From an uncultured Clostridium sp. (lineage in GTDB: Bacteria; Bacillota; Clostridia; Lachnospirales; Lachnospiraceae), in assembly GCA_900547035.1 (NCBI GenBank), contig URFM01000003.1:1-64000 (forward strand): a DNA stretch of 64,000 nucleotides. The letters are read 5' to 3'. This document shows positions 17,127 through 24,799 of this stretch, one piece after another. The translations under genes and the position numbers were made by a program. The notes under the pieces are model-generated. The model was not told the DNA's origin. It saw only the letters and a program-made list of their open reading frames with translations, and did no database searches. The first letter of the stretch is position 1, and the number at the start of each line of letters is the position of its first letter.

Positions 17127-18009
17127 AACAGCAGCCGGGCATCTGGCCGCCCTGGTTACCATTCTCATCTGGGGGACGACCTTTATTTCCACAAAAGTCC
17201 TTCTGCAGGATTTCCAGCCAATCGAAATCCTCTTCTTCCGCTTTGTTCTGGGACTGATTGCCCTGTTTCTTGTCTATCCTCGTCCGCTGAAGGGGACTTC
17301 TCTCCGGCAAGAGCTGACCTTCGCGGCGGCGGGCCTGAGCGGTGTGTGCCTGTACTATCTTCTGGAAAACATTGCCCTGACCTATACCATGGCCTCCAAT
17401 GTAGGGGTAATCATTTCCGTGGCCCCTTTTTTTACCGCCCTCCTGTCCCGGCTGTTTTTAAAGCAGGAGGGAACGCTCCGGGCTAATTTCTTCATCGGAT
17501 TTCTGGCCGCCATGGCGGGAATCGGCTTCATCAGCTTCAACGGCGCGGCCATGGAACTTAACCCGGCGGGCGATTTGCTGGCACTGCTGGCCGCCTTTTT
17601 GTGGGCCTGCTACTCCATCCTCACCCGAATCATCAGCGGTTTTGGCTACCCCACCATTCCCGCCACCAGACGGATTTTCCTCTACGGCATTTTATTTATG
17701 GTCCCCACCCTGTTTTTGTTTAACTTCCGCCTTGAGCCGGGGCGTTTTGTAAACCCGGTCTATCTGCTGAACATACTGTTTCTGGGGCTCGGGGCTTCCG
17801 CCCTCTGCTTTGTGACCTGGAACTTTTCCGTCCGGGTCCTGGGGGCGGTTAAAACCAGCGTTTACATCTACCTGGTCCCCGTCATCACCATCGCGGCATC
17901 GGTCCTCATCCTTCACGAGCCCTTCACTGCGCTTACCGGGCTGGGAACTGTCCTAACCCTGGCAGGACTGTTTATTTCTCAAAATGATTGTTTCAGGAAA
18001 AGAGGTTGA
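17116..18009 (+). CDS. EamA/DMT family transporter
   Basis: 297-aa membrane protein with about ten helices in two EamA repeats; [18 protein letters not shown] opens the first and [16 protein letters not shown] the second. DMT proteins commonly export amino acids or metabolites. The ATG at 17116 has AAGGAGGAG ten nt upstream and lies inside the end of the AraC remnant, so translation was coupled to that regulator. Substrate cannot be read from sequence. A stray 18-codon frame (MDTQNEKWV) after the stop looks meaningless. Confidence 0.88.
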   Translation: MTNKTAAGHLAALVTILIWGTTFISTKVLLQDFQPIEILFFRFVLGLIALFLVYPRPLKGTSLRQELTFAAAGLSGVCLYYLLENIALTYTMASNVGVIISVAPFFTALLSRLFLKQEGTLRANFFIGFLAAMAGIGFISFNGAAMELNPAGDLLALLAAFLWACYSILTRIISGFGYPTIPATRRIFLYGILFMVPTLFLFNFRLEPGRFVNPVYLLNILFLGLGASALCFVTWNFSVRVLGAVKTSVYIYLVPVITIAASVLILHEPFTALTGLGTVLTLAGLFISQNDCFRKRG

Positions 18010-18090
18010 TACGATGGACACACAAAACGAGAAATGGGTAATGATTATCGATGAAAATTTGAAATAGCGTTTCTAAATCAGCAAGGATTT

Positions 18091-18099
18091 TGATATAAT
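18091..18099 (+). promoter_or_regulatory. extended -10 promoter element
   Basis: TGATATAAT matches the TGn-TATAAT extended -10 form; no good -35 lies 16-18 bp upstream. It sits about 50 bp before the SnoaL-like gene start and would drive the two damaged genes that follow. Confidence 0.55.
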
Positions 18100-18146
18100 G
18101 AGGGCAGAACCTCCGGACCGAATGATATGGATTTATGAGGTGTGAA

Positions 18147-18437
18147 ATGAATAAAAAAGAAATCATAAAGCATTTCTATGAAGTCATCGTTTCAGAAAAT
18201 CTGCTCCATGAACTTCCCCAATATATTTCCGAGAGTTGTTTCCTCATCGACGGAGAACGGAAAATACCTTTGGGATTAGAAGGTATGGAAAAGCATCTCA
18301 CAGCCGTGAAGCAGACATATCCGGACTATAAAATGCGGATACTCCGGCAGTATGAGGACGGCAAAATTATCGAGCATGGCGGAGCTATCAATACTTTTGA
18401 AACACTATATGCGCATAATATGATAAAGCCAGTCTAA
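18147..18437 (+). pseudogene. SnoaL-like (NTF2-fold) protein with in-frame internal deletion
   Basis: MNKKEIIKHFYEVIVSENLL and the following ISESC...GLEGMEKHLTAVKQTYPDY are a normal N-terminus for SnoaL-like polyketide-cyclase-fold proteins of 130-140 aa. After RQYEDG the product jumps directly to KIIEHGGAINTFETLYAHN, which is the family C-terminal strand. About 40 residues, including central strands of the fold, are missing without a frameshift. The 96-aa product is unlikely to fold normally. GAGGTG before the ATG is the ribosome binding site. Confidence 0.6.
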
Positions 18438-18464
18438 CTATACACTGATGGAGGAGGATACGGG

Positions 18465-18733
18465 ATGATACGGCAAATCAGCAATAAAGTTGATATTGCT
18501 GCGGCACCTAACCTGATATGGGAAACATTCTTACAATTCGAAGCACCCGGCTATTCCGATGAAGGTGTTAAGTCATTTATACCGTTCACTCTTCTCCATA
18601 TGCGGTTCCGGTTTATCACAAACTAGGCTTTATTGATATGGATAGCGAACAGTTGGCCGATGGTATGAGATTTACTCCAATGAAGTTCGAAAGATATAAG
18701 AATGACGAGTCTCCAAAATCGGAGCAACTGTGA
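18465..18733 (+). pseudogene. GNAT acetyltransferase remnant
   Basis: The start MIRQISNKVDIAAAPNLIW...FEAPGYSDEGVKSF matches the N-terminus of a GNAT acetyltransferase. After a frame change the sequence continues VHSSPYAVPVYHKLGFIDMD...GMRFTPMKFE, the typical GNAT C-terminal end. The central part with the acetyl-CoA-binding loop (about 70 residues) is gone. GGAGGAGG precedes the start. It follows the shortened SnoaL-like gene by 27 nt. Confidence 0.72.
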
Positions 18734-18771
18734 AAAAAGCAGCACCCCCGCAACCTTCGGGACCGTGCTGC
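18733..18771 (-). terminator. terminator after the DUF6465 gene
   Basis: GCAGCAC and GTGCTGC form a 7-bp stem with a loop containing CCCGCAACCTTCGGG. On the minus strand it is followed by TTTTTT, fitting termination of the DUF6465 gene, which stops 20 bp away. On the plus strand a poorer TTTCGCGTTTT follows, so it may also stop the GNAT remnant. Confidence 0.7.
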
Positions 18772-18790
18772 TTTCGCGTTTTATATGGGA

Positions 18791-19090
18791 TTAAATCTCT
18801 ACCCGGAAGTCCTCGGAAGCCTCTCCGTTTACCACATAGTAGGCTTTCTTCTGCTCCGGCACAATGTAAAGCTCAATGGTTTCGATTTTTGTCTCCGGAT
18901 GGCTCTGAACGTAGGCTTCCTCTGCCTTCTCCAGCACGTCCTTCGCCTTAACCTGGCGGCCGTCAAACTCCACTACCACCGTCTTACGGATTTCCTCCTG
19001 AACATTTTCCTGGCGGACTGTCTCCGTCTGCGTCTTCTTAGTCTGAGCAGTCTTTGCGGCTGTTCCTGCATTTCTTCTGGGTCTTGCCAT
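18791..19090 (-). CDS. DUF6465 family small protein
   Basis: 99-aa protein with a basic, Ala/Thr/Gln-rich N-terminal tail (about residues 1-35), then a compact domain: TVVVEFDGRQVKAKDVLEKAEEAY and IETIELYIVPEQKKAYYVVNG, ending in acidic SEDFRVEI. This pattern matches DUF6465, a family found in Lachnospiraceae without a known function. The basic tail with an acidic end suggests nucleic-acid or ribosome contact, but this is a guess. It lies downstream of the rpsF operon, with a terminator in between. Confidence 0.7.
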   Translation of the reverse strand: MARPRRNAGTAAKTAQTKKTQTETVRQENVQEEIRKTVVVEFDGRQVKAKDVLEKAEEAYVQSHPETKIETIELYIVPEQKKAYYVVNGEASEDFRVEI

Positions 19091-19160
19091 GGTTATTCCA
19101 TTCCTTTCTATTCCATATAGTTACGGCTCAGGATATCCTGAACCATAACTCCGTATGCAC

Positions 19161-19207
19161 AAAAAAGAGACGCCACAAACGGTCCTGCCAGTTCACAGCG
19201 CCTCTTT
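19161..19207 (-). terminator. terminator of the rpsF-ssb-rpsR operon
   Basis: On the minus strand AAAGAGGCG pairs with CGTCTCTTT (one G-U) around a loop that can pair further, followed by a T tract (CTCTTTTTTG). It begins about 14 nt after the rpsR stop. Confidence 0.7.
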
Positions 19208-19220
19208 CGTTCATTTTACA

Positions 19221-19490
19221 TTAATCGCAGGTGTAAGGCATAAGAGCGATGTGACGTGCCCGCTTGATGGCAACAGTCAGAGCTCTCTGATGCTTTGCAC
19301 AGTTTCCGGTAATTCTTCTGGGAAGAATTTTTCCTCTCTCGGAAACGTATCTCTTTAATTTATTGACGTCCTTGTAATCAATTACGCCGTTCTGATCGCC
19401 ACAGAATACGCATACTTTTTTTCTTCTGCGGATTCCGCCGGGTCTTCTCATCTTAGCTCCCTCTGGTCTCTCGGTTTTATTAAATGCCAT
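19221..19490 (-). CDS. rpsR: 30S ribosomal protein S18 (zinc form)
   Basis: 89 aa. The core [27 protein letters not shown] is diagnostic of S18, which pairs with S6 on the 30S platform. It keeps the metal-binding C-form: VCVFC near residue 32 plus the later Cys and His in GNCAKHQR. Third gene of the classical rpsF-ssb-rpsR operon. Confidence 0.97.
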   Translation of the reverse strand: MAFNKTERPEGAKMRRPGGIRRRKKVCVFCGDQNGVIDYKDVNKLKRYVSERGKILPRRITGNCAKHQRALTVAIKRARHIALMPYTCD

Positions 19491-19575
19491 TGGTGTTGTC
19501 CTCCTTTATGATTTAACAGTGGAACATCCGAGTATACCGACACGGCCATAATTCGAAAATGGTCATGCCTGCACA

Positions 19576-20034
19576 CTAGTTAAACGGAAGGCCTTCGTCC
19601 TCCACTCCGTCCGGAATGTTCATAAACCCATCACCAATCGCGCTGGCAGGGGTCGGCCGTCCCGCCGGAGCAGAATGCTGATATCCACTCATATCAGATG
19701 CCGCGCCCTTGCTGTCTGCGAATTCCTGGTCGTCCAGGATGACTTCGGTGGTGTATACTCTTTGACCGTCCTTATTTACATAGCTACCAGTCTGGATTCT
19801 TCCGGATACCAGCACTCTCATACCCTGGCGGAAATACTTCTCCGCGAACTCTGCCGCGCGGTCAAATGCCACGCAGGGAATAAAGTCTGCGGTCTGCTCT
19901 CCATTATCCTGACCTCTGCGTCCTCTCCGGTCTACTGCCAGGGTATACCGGGCAATGGCCATGGAACGTTCTCCCTGAGAATACCTTACTTCCGGATCTC
20001 TCGTCAATCTGCCCATTAAGATAACTCTGTTCAT
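19576..20034 (-). CDS. ssb: single-stranded DNA-binding protein
   Basis: 152-aa SSB with an N-terminal OB fold (MNRVILMGRLTRDPEVRYSQ), the conserved FIPCVAFDRAAEFAEKYF strand-helix, a short Pro/Ala/Gly-rich linker, and an acidic tip ending DEGLPFN, a slight variant of the usual DDDIPF tail that recruits replication and repair proteins. Its place between S6 and S18 marks it as the housekeeping copy. Confidence 0.96.
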   Translation of the reverse strand: MNRVILMGRLTRDPEVRYSQGERSMAIARYTLAVDRRGRRGQDNGEQTADFIPCVAFDRAAEFAEKYFRQGMRVLVSGRIQTGSYVNKDGQRVYTTEVILDDQEFADSKGAASDMSGYQHSAPAGRPTPASAIGDGFMNIPDGVEDEGLPFN

Positions 20035-20073
20035 ACGATCACTCTTCCTCTTTAACTTTCCTTGTGCGGCTGA

Positions 20074-20361
20074 TTACTCCTCAACTTTTACGCACAAGTA
20101 TCTGATCACTGGTTCCATAATACGAACGTGAGCCTCTACTTCGTTGGGGCATACAGAATCGGACTCAAACTGGATGAAGTAGTAGAAAGCCTCGTGCATC
20201 TTCTGGATTTCATATGCCAGCTTTCTCTTTCCCCACTCATCTACGTTGGTCACGGTGCCGCCGAAACGGGTGATGTATCCTTTCACCTTCTCGATTGCAG
20301 CTGCACGCTCCTCGTCTTCCAGCTTCACATTCAGAACAACGGTTAATTCGTACTTGTTCAT
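20074..20361 (-). CDS. rpsF: 30S ribosomal protein S6
   Basis: 95-aa S6 (MNKYELTVVLNVKLEDEERAA start; KRKLAYEIQKMHEAFYYFIQF core). S6 forms a complex with S18 on the central domain of 16S rRNA. First gene of rpsF-ssb-rpsR, with a strong promoter 80-110 bp upstream. In many bacteria the S6-S18 complex binds the leader of this operon; the short leader here would have to hold that site. Confidence 0.97.
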   Translation of the reverse strand: MNKYELTVVLNVKLEDEERAAAIEKVKGYITRFGGTVTNVDEWGKRKLAYEIQKMHEAFYYFIQFESDSVCPNEVEAHVRIMEPVIRYLCVKVEE

Positions 20362-20438
20362 CTTGCTTTACCTCCTTGTGGTCTTCCGGCCCCTGGTTTT
20401 CAGTACAGGAGCAAGGATTTGATATGTCACGGTCTATT

Positions 20439-20467
20439 ATTTTATCAGAGAGAGGCGGTAAATGCAA
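20439..20467 (-). promoter_or_regulatory. sigma-A promoter of rpsF operon
   Basis: TTGCAT (20462-20467) and TAAAAT (20439-20444) are 17 bp apart on the minus strand. The -35 is embedded in AAAAAGTGCTTGCATTT, nearly identical to the block at the rpsJ promoter. Confidence 0.85.
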
Positions 20468-20498
20468 GCACTTTTTCGCCTTTTTAATAGATTTTTCC

Positions 20499-20705
20499 TC
20501 ATGATTCCCGGGCTTCCTTTTTTGTCAGACCTCTGGTGTTTTTCTCCACCAGCCGTCTGGGAACCATAATCTGATGGCCGCAGCCCATACATTTCAAGCG
20601 GAAGTCCGCCCCTACTCTCAAAATCTCCCACTGGCTGCTGCCACAGGGATGGGGCTTCTTCAGCTTTACAATGTCTCCCACCTCGTAATTCGGCTTTTCC
20701 ATCAT
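20499..20705 (-). CDS. DUF951 family protein
   Basis: 68-aa protein: YEVGDIVKLKKPHPCGSSQWEILR, then KCMGCGHQIMVPRRLVEK with a CxxC zinc knuckle. This is the DUF951 family, small Firmicutes proteins of unknown role, often beside housekeeping genes. AAGGAG lies eight nt before the ATG at 20705. The start overlaps the aldo/keto reductase stop, so the two are co-translated. Confidence 0.85.
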   Translation of the reverse strand: MMEKPNYEVGDIVKLKKPHPCGSSQWEILRVGADFRLKCMGCGHQIMVPRRLVEKNTRGLTKKEARES

Positions 20706-21715
20706 GGCCTGCTCTCCTTCTGCTCTCCTGCCAGAATCTCATCAATGCGATCCAATTCCTCCTGTGAGAGATCCGGCTGATTCAAAACAGCCGCGTTTTC
20801 CTTCAGCTGTTCCGGCCTGCTGGCGCCGATGAGCACAGAGGTCACTTCCTTACGTCTCAGAACCCAGGATAAGGCCATCTGGGCCAGAGTCTGCCCCCTG
20901 AGGGCCGCCGTTTCATTCAGCAGGCGGATTTTCTCCAGATTTTCCCGAGACAGATACCTCTCTCCTATGCTGGTTCCCTCCCTGGACGCTCTGGAGCCAG
21001 CCGGAATTCCGTAGAGGTACTTGTCCGTCAGCGCCCCCTGGGCCAGGGGACTGAAGCAGATGCAGCCCACTCCTTCCCGGTCCAGAAGGCTCAGAAGGCC
21101 GTCCTCCACCCACCGCTCCAGCAGGTTGTATCTGGGCTGATGAATCAGACACGGCGTACCGTTATCTTTTAAAAGGGCAATCATCCGGGCTGCCTCCGGC
21201 TCCTGGTAGTTGGAAATTCCGATGTAGAGGGCTTTTCCACGGCGCACCAGATCAGAAAGAGCTCCGGCGGTTTCCTCCATCGGCGTCTCAGGATCCGGAC
21301 GATGGTGATAGAAAATATCCACGTATTCCAGGCCCAACCGCTTTAAGCTGGCGTCCAGACTGGCCGTCAGGTACTTTCTGGAGCCCCAGTTTCCATAGGG
21401 TCCGGGCCAGCAGTCAAAGCCCGCCTTGGTGGAAATCAGAAGCTGGTCCCGGTACGGCGCCAAATCCTCCTTCAAAATTTTCCCCAGATTCTCCTCCGCC
21501 CTTCCTACCGCCGGAAATCCATAGTTGTTAGCCAGGTCAAAATGGGTAATGCCAAGGTCAAATGCCTGAAACAAAATCCGCTTCTGCTCCTCCAGGGTTT
21601 TTTCCAGGCCAAAGTTCTGCCACATCCCCAGAGAAATCCTGGGCAACAGGATGCCGCTTCTGCCGCACCGCTTATATTTCATCTTCTCATATCTGCTCTC
21701 ACAAGGCTGATACAT
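20702..21715 (-). CDS. aldo/keto reductase (YghZ/GpR-like)
   Basis: 337-aa NADPH-dependent aldo/keto reductase. It has LPRISLGMW at the start, FDLANNYG with the catalytic Tyr, the DIFYHHRPD strand and the ALSWVLRRKEVTSVLIGASRPEQL cofactor region. The family reduces small aldehydes such as methylglyoxal or L-glyceraldehyde 3-phosphate. The start at 21715 has CAGGAG close upstream; M12 is an alternative. The physiological substrate is unknown. Confidence 0.85.
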   Translation of the reverse strand: MYQPCESRYEKMKYKRCGRSGILLPRISLGMWQNFGLEKTLEEQKRILFQAFDLGITHFDLANNYGFPAVGRAEENLGKILKEDLAPYRDQLLISTKAGFDCWPGPYGNWGSRKYLTASLDASLKRLGLEYVDIFYHHRPDPETPMEETAGALSDLVRRGKALYIGISNYQEPEAARMIALLKDNGTPCLIHQPRYNLLERWVEDGLLSLLDREGVGCICFSPLAQGALTDKYLYGIPAGSRASREGTSIGERYLSRENLEKIRLLNETAALRGQTLAQMALSWVLRRKEVTSVLIGASRPEQLKENAAVLNQPDLSQEELDRIDEILAGEQKESRP

Positions 21716-21748
21716 ACATTCGCTCCTGCCTTTCTATAATTTTTTGTG

Positions 21749-22486
21749 TTATACTCCCACTGCCGCTCCCAAAACTTCTCCGATTTTTTCATTGATCACC
21801 AAATCCGCCATGGAATCCCTGGCTGTTTTGTCCTTATTAATCAGAACCAGCCGCTTTCCCTGATAGTAATCGATGAGGCCTGCCGCAGGGTATACCACCA
21901 GGGAGGTCCCTCCTATCATCAGCATATCCGCATTGTGAATGGCCCTCACCGCTTTCTGAAGAATCCGGTTATCCAGCCCTTCCTCATAGAGAACCACATC
22001 CGGTTTAATGATCCCGCCGCAGCTGCACTTCGGAACCCCTTCCGATTTCATCACGTAGTCCAGGCCGTAGAACTGACCGCAGCGGGTACAGTAGTTGCGG
22101 TGTACCGAGCCGTGGAGTTCCAGAACCTCTTTGCTTCCCGCCGCCTGGTGAAGGCCGTCGATGTTCTGGGTGATCACTGTTTTCAGTTTTCCCTCCTGCT
22201 CCAGCTTCGCCAGCGCCAAGTGGGCCCGGTTTGGCTTTGCGGCGGGAAAAAGCATCCGGTCTTTGTAAAATCGGTAAAACTCCTGAGGATTCCTCACATA
22301 GAAGCTATGGCTGATAATGGTTTCCGGCGGATAATCGTAAGTTTGATTATACAGACCGTCCACGCTTCTGAAATCTGGGATTCCGCTTTCCGTAGACACC
22401 CCGGCACCGCCGAAAAATACAATGGAATCAGACTGAGCAATCCACTGTTTCAGCAGGTCAATTGTTTTCTCCGTATTTTTCTCCAT
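21749..22486 (-). CDS. Sir2-family NAD-dependent deacylase
   Basis: 245-aa sirtuin: GGAGVSTESGIPDFRS binds NAD, TQNIDGLHQAAG and VLELHGS hold the catalytic His, and a four-cysteine zinc site is present (YCTRCGQ and KCSCGG). It removes acyl groups from protein lysines. I choose the ATG at 22486 because GGGGAGG lies eight nt before it. The 116-aa unknown gene lies upstream on the same strand and may be co-transcribed. Confidence 0.92.
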   Translation of the reverse strand: MEKNTEKTIDLLKQWIAQSDSIVFFGGAGVSTESGIPDFRSVDGLYNQTYDYPPETIISHSFYVRNPQEFYRFYKDRMLFPAAKPNRAHLALAKLEQEGKLKTVITQNIDGLHQAAGSKEVLELHGSVHRNYCTRCGQFYGLDYVMKSEGVPKCSCGGIIKPDVVLYEEGLDNRILQKAVRAIHNADMLMIGGTSLVVYPAAGLIDYYQGKRLVLINKDKTARDSMADLVINEKIGEVLGAAVGV

Positions 22487-22520
22487 CTTCATCGCCTCCC
22501 CATGGCTCTTCACTAACTGT

Positions 22521-22871
22521 TCATGCCAAAAGATTTTCTTCTATATAATAACACCAATAGGGAACGCCTCCCTCCGCTTCCAGCTCTTCCAGCCGCTTTT
22601 TGCCCTGAATCCATTCAAAAAATTCCTGCTCCGTTAGGCTTAATGTTTCGGAAGAAACCAGGATTTCCGGCGTATTTTCCCTTTCTTCTGAAGCAAGTCC
22701 CTTCACAGCTGTCAAAAAAGACTGCCCCCGGTTCAATTCCCACCGGTACAATCCCCGGTCCATAGCTTGTCCGCCCTGGCGTATATAGAGAGGCACGCGC
22801 ATCCGCTCCATGGGGCTGTCCGGCCCAAGCCCCACGGGAAACGGCTCTCCCTCTTTCACCTTCCATTCCAT
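22521..22871 (-). CDS. unknown 116-aa protein
   Basis: No family recognised. The product is acidic and aromatic-rich, soluble, with no signal peptide or membrane helix. MEWKVKEGEPFPVGLGPDSP and ELNRGQSFLTAVKGL suggest a small alpha/beta fold; the end YWCYYIEENLLA is hydrophobic. It has AGGGAGAG upstream and sits 34 nt before the sirtuin gene on the same strand, so it is probably translated. Function open. Confidence 0.6.
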   Translation of the reverse strand: MEWKVKEGEPFPVGLGPDSPMERMRVPLYIRQGGQAMDRGLYRWELNRGQSFLTAVKGLASEERENTPEILVSSETLSLTEQEFFEWIQGKKRLEELEAEGGVPYWCYYIEENLLA

Positions 22872-22895
22872 CCGTTCATCTCTCCCTGAAATTTG

Positions 22896-22925
22896 GGGCC
22901 GCCTGAGAACAGGCGGCCCTTTTCT
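22896..22925. terminator. strong hairpin between SPOCS gene and unknown gene
   Basis: GGGCCGCCTG and CAGGCGGCCC form a perfect 10-bp stem with a 4-nt loop, followed by TTTTCTTCT on the plus strand but only CCAAATTT on the minus strand. The genes on both sides are minus-strand, so the better T-run faces the wrong way. It may still terminate the SPOCS gene transcript. Confidence 0.55.
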
Positions 22926-23005
22926 TCTACCAATAATTTATCATTTTTCATCCGGGAATGCAACCGTCAGCCTTCCCTCTTTCCTGAATTCTTACAAATT
23001 TTCTC

Positions 23006-24565
23006 TCAGGCCTGAGCCACCTCCTTTACCAGCAAAAGCTTCATCCCGCTTTTTACCTGGTCGTCGGTCAGCTCATTTGCAGCCATAACGGTTTCCGTGG
23101 TGGTGTGAAACCGCTTCGCAATATCCCATAGTGTATCTCCGGGCTGAACAATGTATCCCACGATTCCCGGCAGCTGCTGCAGCTTCTGCATATCCAGTGG
23201 CTCACTCTGGATTTCAGTAATCACCGGAACCTTTGCCTGCTCCAGAACCAACAGATCCAAGGTTATCACACCCTTGATCTCCACCATATCTCCGCCCAGC
23301 ATCACTGCTCCCAGCTGCTCTATTCCCGGATTCAGCTGATATACGCTCTCCTCTCCAACACCTCTGGCCTCCGCCTGGCAGTGGAAAGGCACCTGTTCCG
23401 TAGCTGCCTGAACCGGAGCCCTGTCGTCGCTGGTCAGATAGAGAATCGTCACCTCCAAAACCCCGTCGATTTGAACGCTGTCCTCCCCCATCTCCACCTC
23501 GTCGATTTTCACCACTCCGTCGCTGTGGCAGATTTGGAGAATCCGCTCTGTTTGAGGAAGCTGCGCCTTTTCTCCGACCCGGCATTTACAAATATTTTTC
23601 GCCAGAACCCGGTCAAAGGAAGCGTCGGAACGCTCCGGCGTAATCTGGCAGCCAGTGGAATACACATCCCCCAACAGCTCCAATTCCTGTTCCTGATACA
23701 GCTTGATATCCAGCTCCAGCACCGCGTCCACATCCATTTGACGCATCTCCCCGTCCGAATCCGGCTTCGCCTCCAGCCCCCGGTGGGCCAGACGCACGCC
23801 CACCATGGGAATCATATCCTCGCCGGCCTCAGCCAGCTCCAGCTCTCCGGAAAAGGGAATGGTCTCCTCCAGCCACTGGACCGGCATATTTTCATCCTCC
23901 GCCTGATAGATGGCAAAGAGATTCAAATCCCCGCTGATATGAATTTTCCCGTCCAAAGGCTTCACCTGCACATCCCGCAGCTTCATTTCCCGCCACAGGA
24001 TCTGTCCCATATTTGGCTTTCCTCCTGAAAGGGTAAGTTCTTCCTTCATGCGGTAGGTGTCTTTGCGCCGCACCGCGATGGCCGCGGCCGTCACCTTTTC
24101 CTTTTGAAGCTGCGCTCCCTCCTCCTGGTCTTTCACATCTACCGCCGCCTCCACATCCCTTACGGTTTCCACCCGAACCTGAAGGGTTACAATGGCCTGA
24201 ATCCCCAGTTTTCTGGAATTAATCATCTCCCCATTTAAATCCTCCAGCGTCCAGCTGACACCTACGTAATCCTTCTCATCCAAATTCTGAACATTGAGAC
24301 TCTCTTCAAAGGGAATGGAGCCGGCCATAGTGGAAAGCCCTCCTGCCTCTTTGCGGTACAAAACGCAGAACTCCAGCTTACCCTTAACCGCCACCTTATC
24401 TTCCTGGTTCCGCACCGACTCAATCTGAATCTCTCCGCTGGACAGCATCACCTGAGCCATGTCCTCCATAGAATCTGGGACAATGAAATCGTCATCCAGA
24501 GTGACCTGGGTGCTGGCATTTCCCTTAAACTGGTTCATATGTATCCGGTTTTTCACTAACTCCAT
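23006..24565 (-). CDS. SPOCS (DUF3794) and LysM protein, probable spore-coat component
   Basis: 519 aa. Three successive SPOCS/DUF3794 units can be seen (for example VTLDDDFIVPDSMEDMAQVM, then PNMGQILWREMKLRDVQVKP, then ICKCRVGEKAQLPQTERILQ), each with a beta-rich half. A C-terminal LysM domain follows (GYIVQPGDTLWDIAKRFHTT...GMKLLLV, about 468-515). SPOCS-LysM proteins are associated with endospore coat or cortex in Clostridia. The ATG at 24565 is preferred over GTG at 24571 because of AGGTG placement. A complex inverted-repeat element lies just upstream. Confidence 0.82.
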   Translation of the reverse strand: MELVKNRIHMNQFKGNASTQVTLDDDFIVPDSMEDMAQVMLSSGEIQIESVRNQEDKVAVKGKLEFCVLYRKEAGGLSTMAGSIPFEESLNVQNLDEKDYVGVSWTLEDLNGEMINSRKLGIQAIVTLQVRVETVRDVEAAVDVKDQEEGAQLQKEKVTAAAIAVRRKDTYRMKEELTLSGGKPNMGQILWREMKLRDVQVKPLDGKIHISGDLNLFAIYQAEDENMPVQWLEETIPFSGELELAEAGEDMIPMVGVRLAHRGLEAKPDSDGEMRQMDVDAVLELDIKLYQEQELELLGDVYSTGCQITPERSDASFDRVLAKNICKCRVGEKAQLPQTERILQICHSDGVVKIDEVEMGEDSVQIDGVLEVTILYLTSDDRAPVQAATEQVPFHCQAEARGVGEESVYQLNPGIEQLGAVMLGGDMVEIKGVITLDLLVLEQAKVPVITEIQSEPLDMQKLQQLPGIVGYIVQPGDTLWDIAKRFHTTTETVMAANELTDDQVKSGMKLLLVKEVAQA

Positions 24566-24607
24566 ACGCACACCTGCCGCTTCTTAATATATTTTCTTTG
24601 CAACCGC

Positions 24608-24766
24608 TCAGGACGGCGGGTATCTTCTTGCCCGGCCAAGGCCGGACAAGAAGCATCGGATGTCCATACCCCGGAGGGCACCTAGTCCGATGTGAAAATG
24701 AGGGCAAAAGCATGCTTATAAGCAAGCTTAACGCCTGTTTTTGCCCTCATTTTCCCGCCGTCCTGA
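24608..24766. repeat. four-armed inverted-repeat element (cruciform or structured RNA)
   Basis: A perfect 13-bp outer stem (TCAGGACGGCGGG at 24608-24620 with CCCGCCGTCCTGA at 24754-24766) encloses three hairpins with almost no linker. Arm 1 is 24624-24653, CTTCTTG/CAAGAAG plus CCGGCC/GGCCGG. Arm 2 is 24654-24692, CATCGGA/TCCGATG with an inner TGTCC/GGGCA. Arm 3 is 24694-24754, GAAAATGAGGGCAAAA/TTTTGCCCTCATTTTC, 16 bp. Nearly all of the 159 bp is paired as a four-way junction on either strand. It fills the gap between the TtcA-like and SPOCS genes. It could be a multicopy palindromic element, a folded non-coding RNA or a terminator block; no clean T-run follows. Confidence 0.75.
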
Positions 24767-24799
24767 ACAGTTACTTTTCTTTTAAGAAAATGTATGCGG

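Noticed and set aside
18014..18067. 18-codon frame MDTQNEKWVMIIDENLK after the EamA gene
   Set aside because: Too short, no ribosome binding site of note, no family; noted only as a possible decay remnant.
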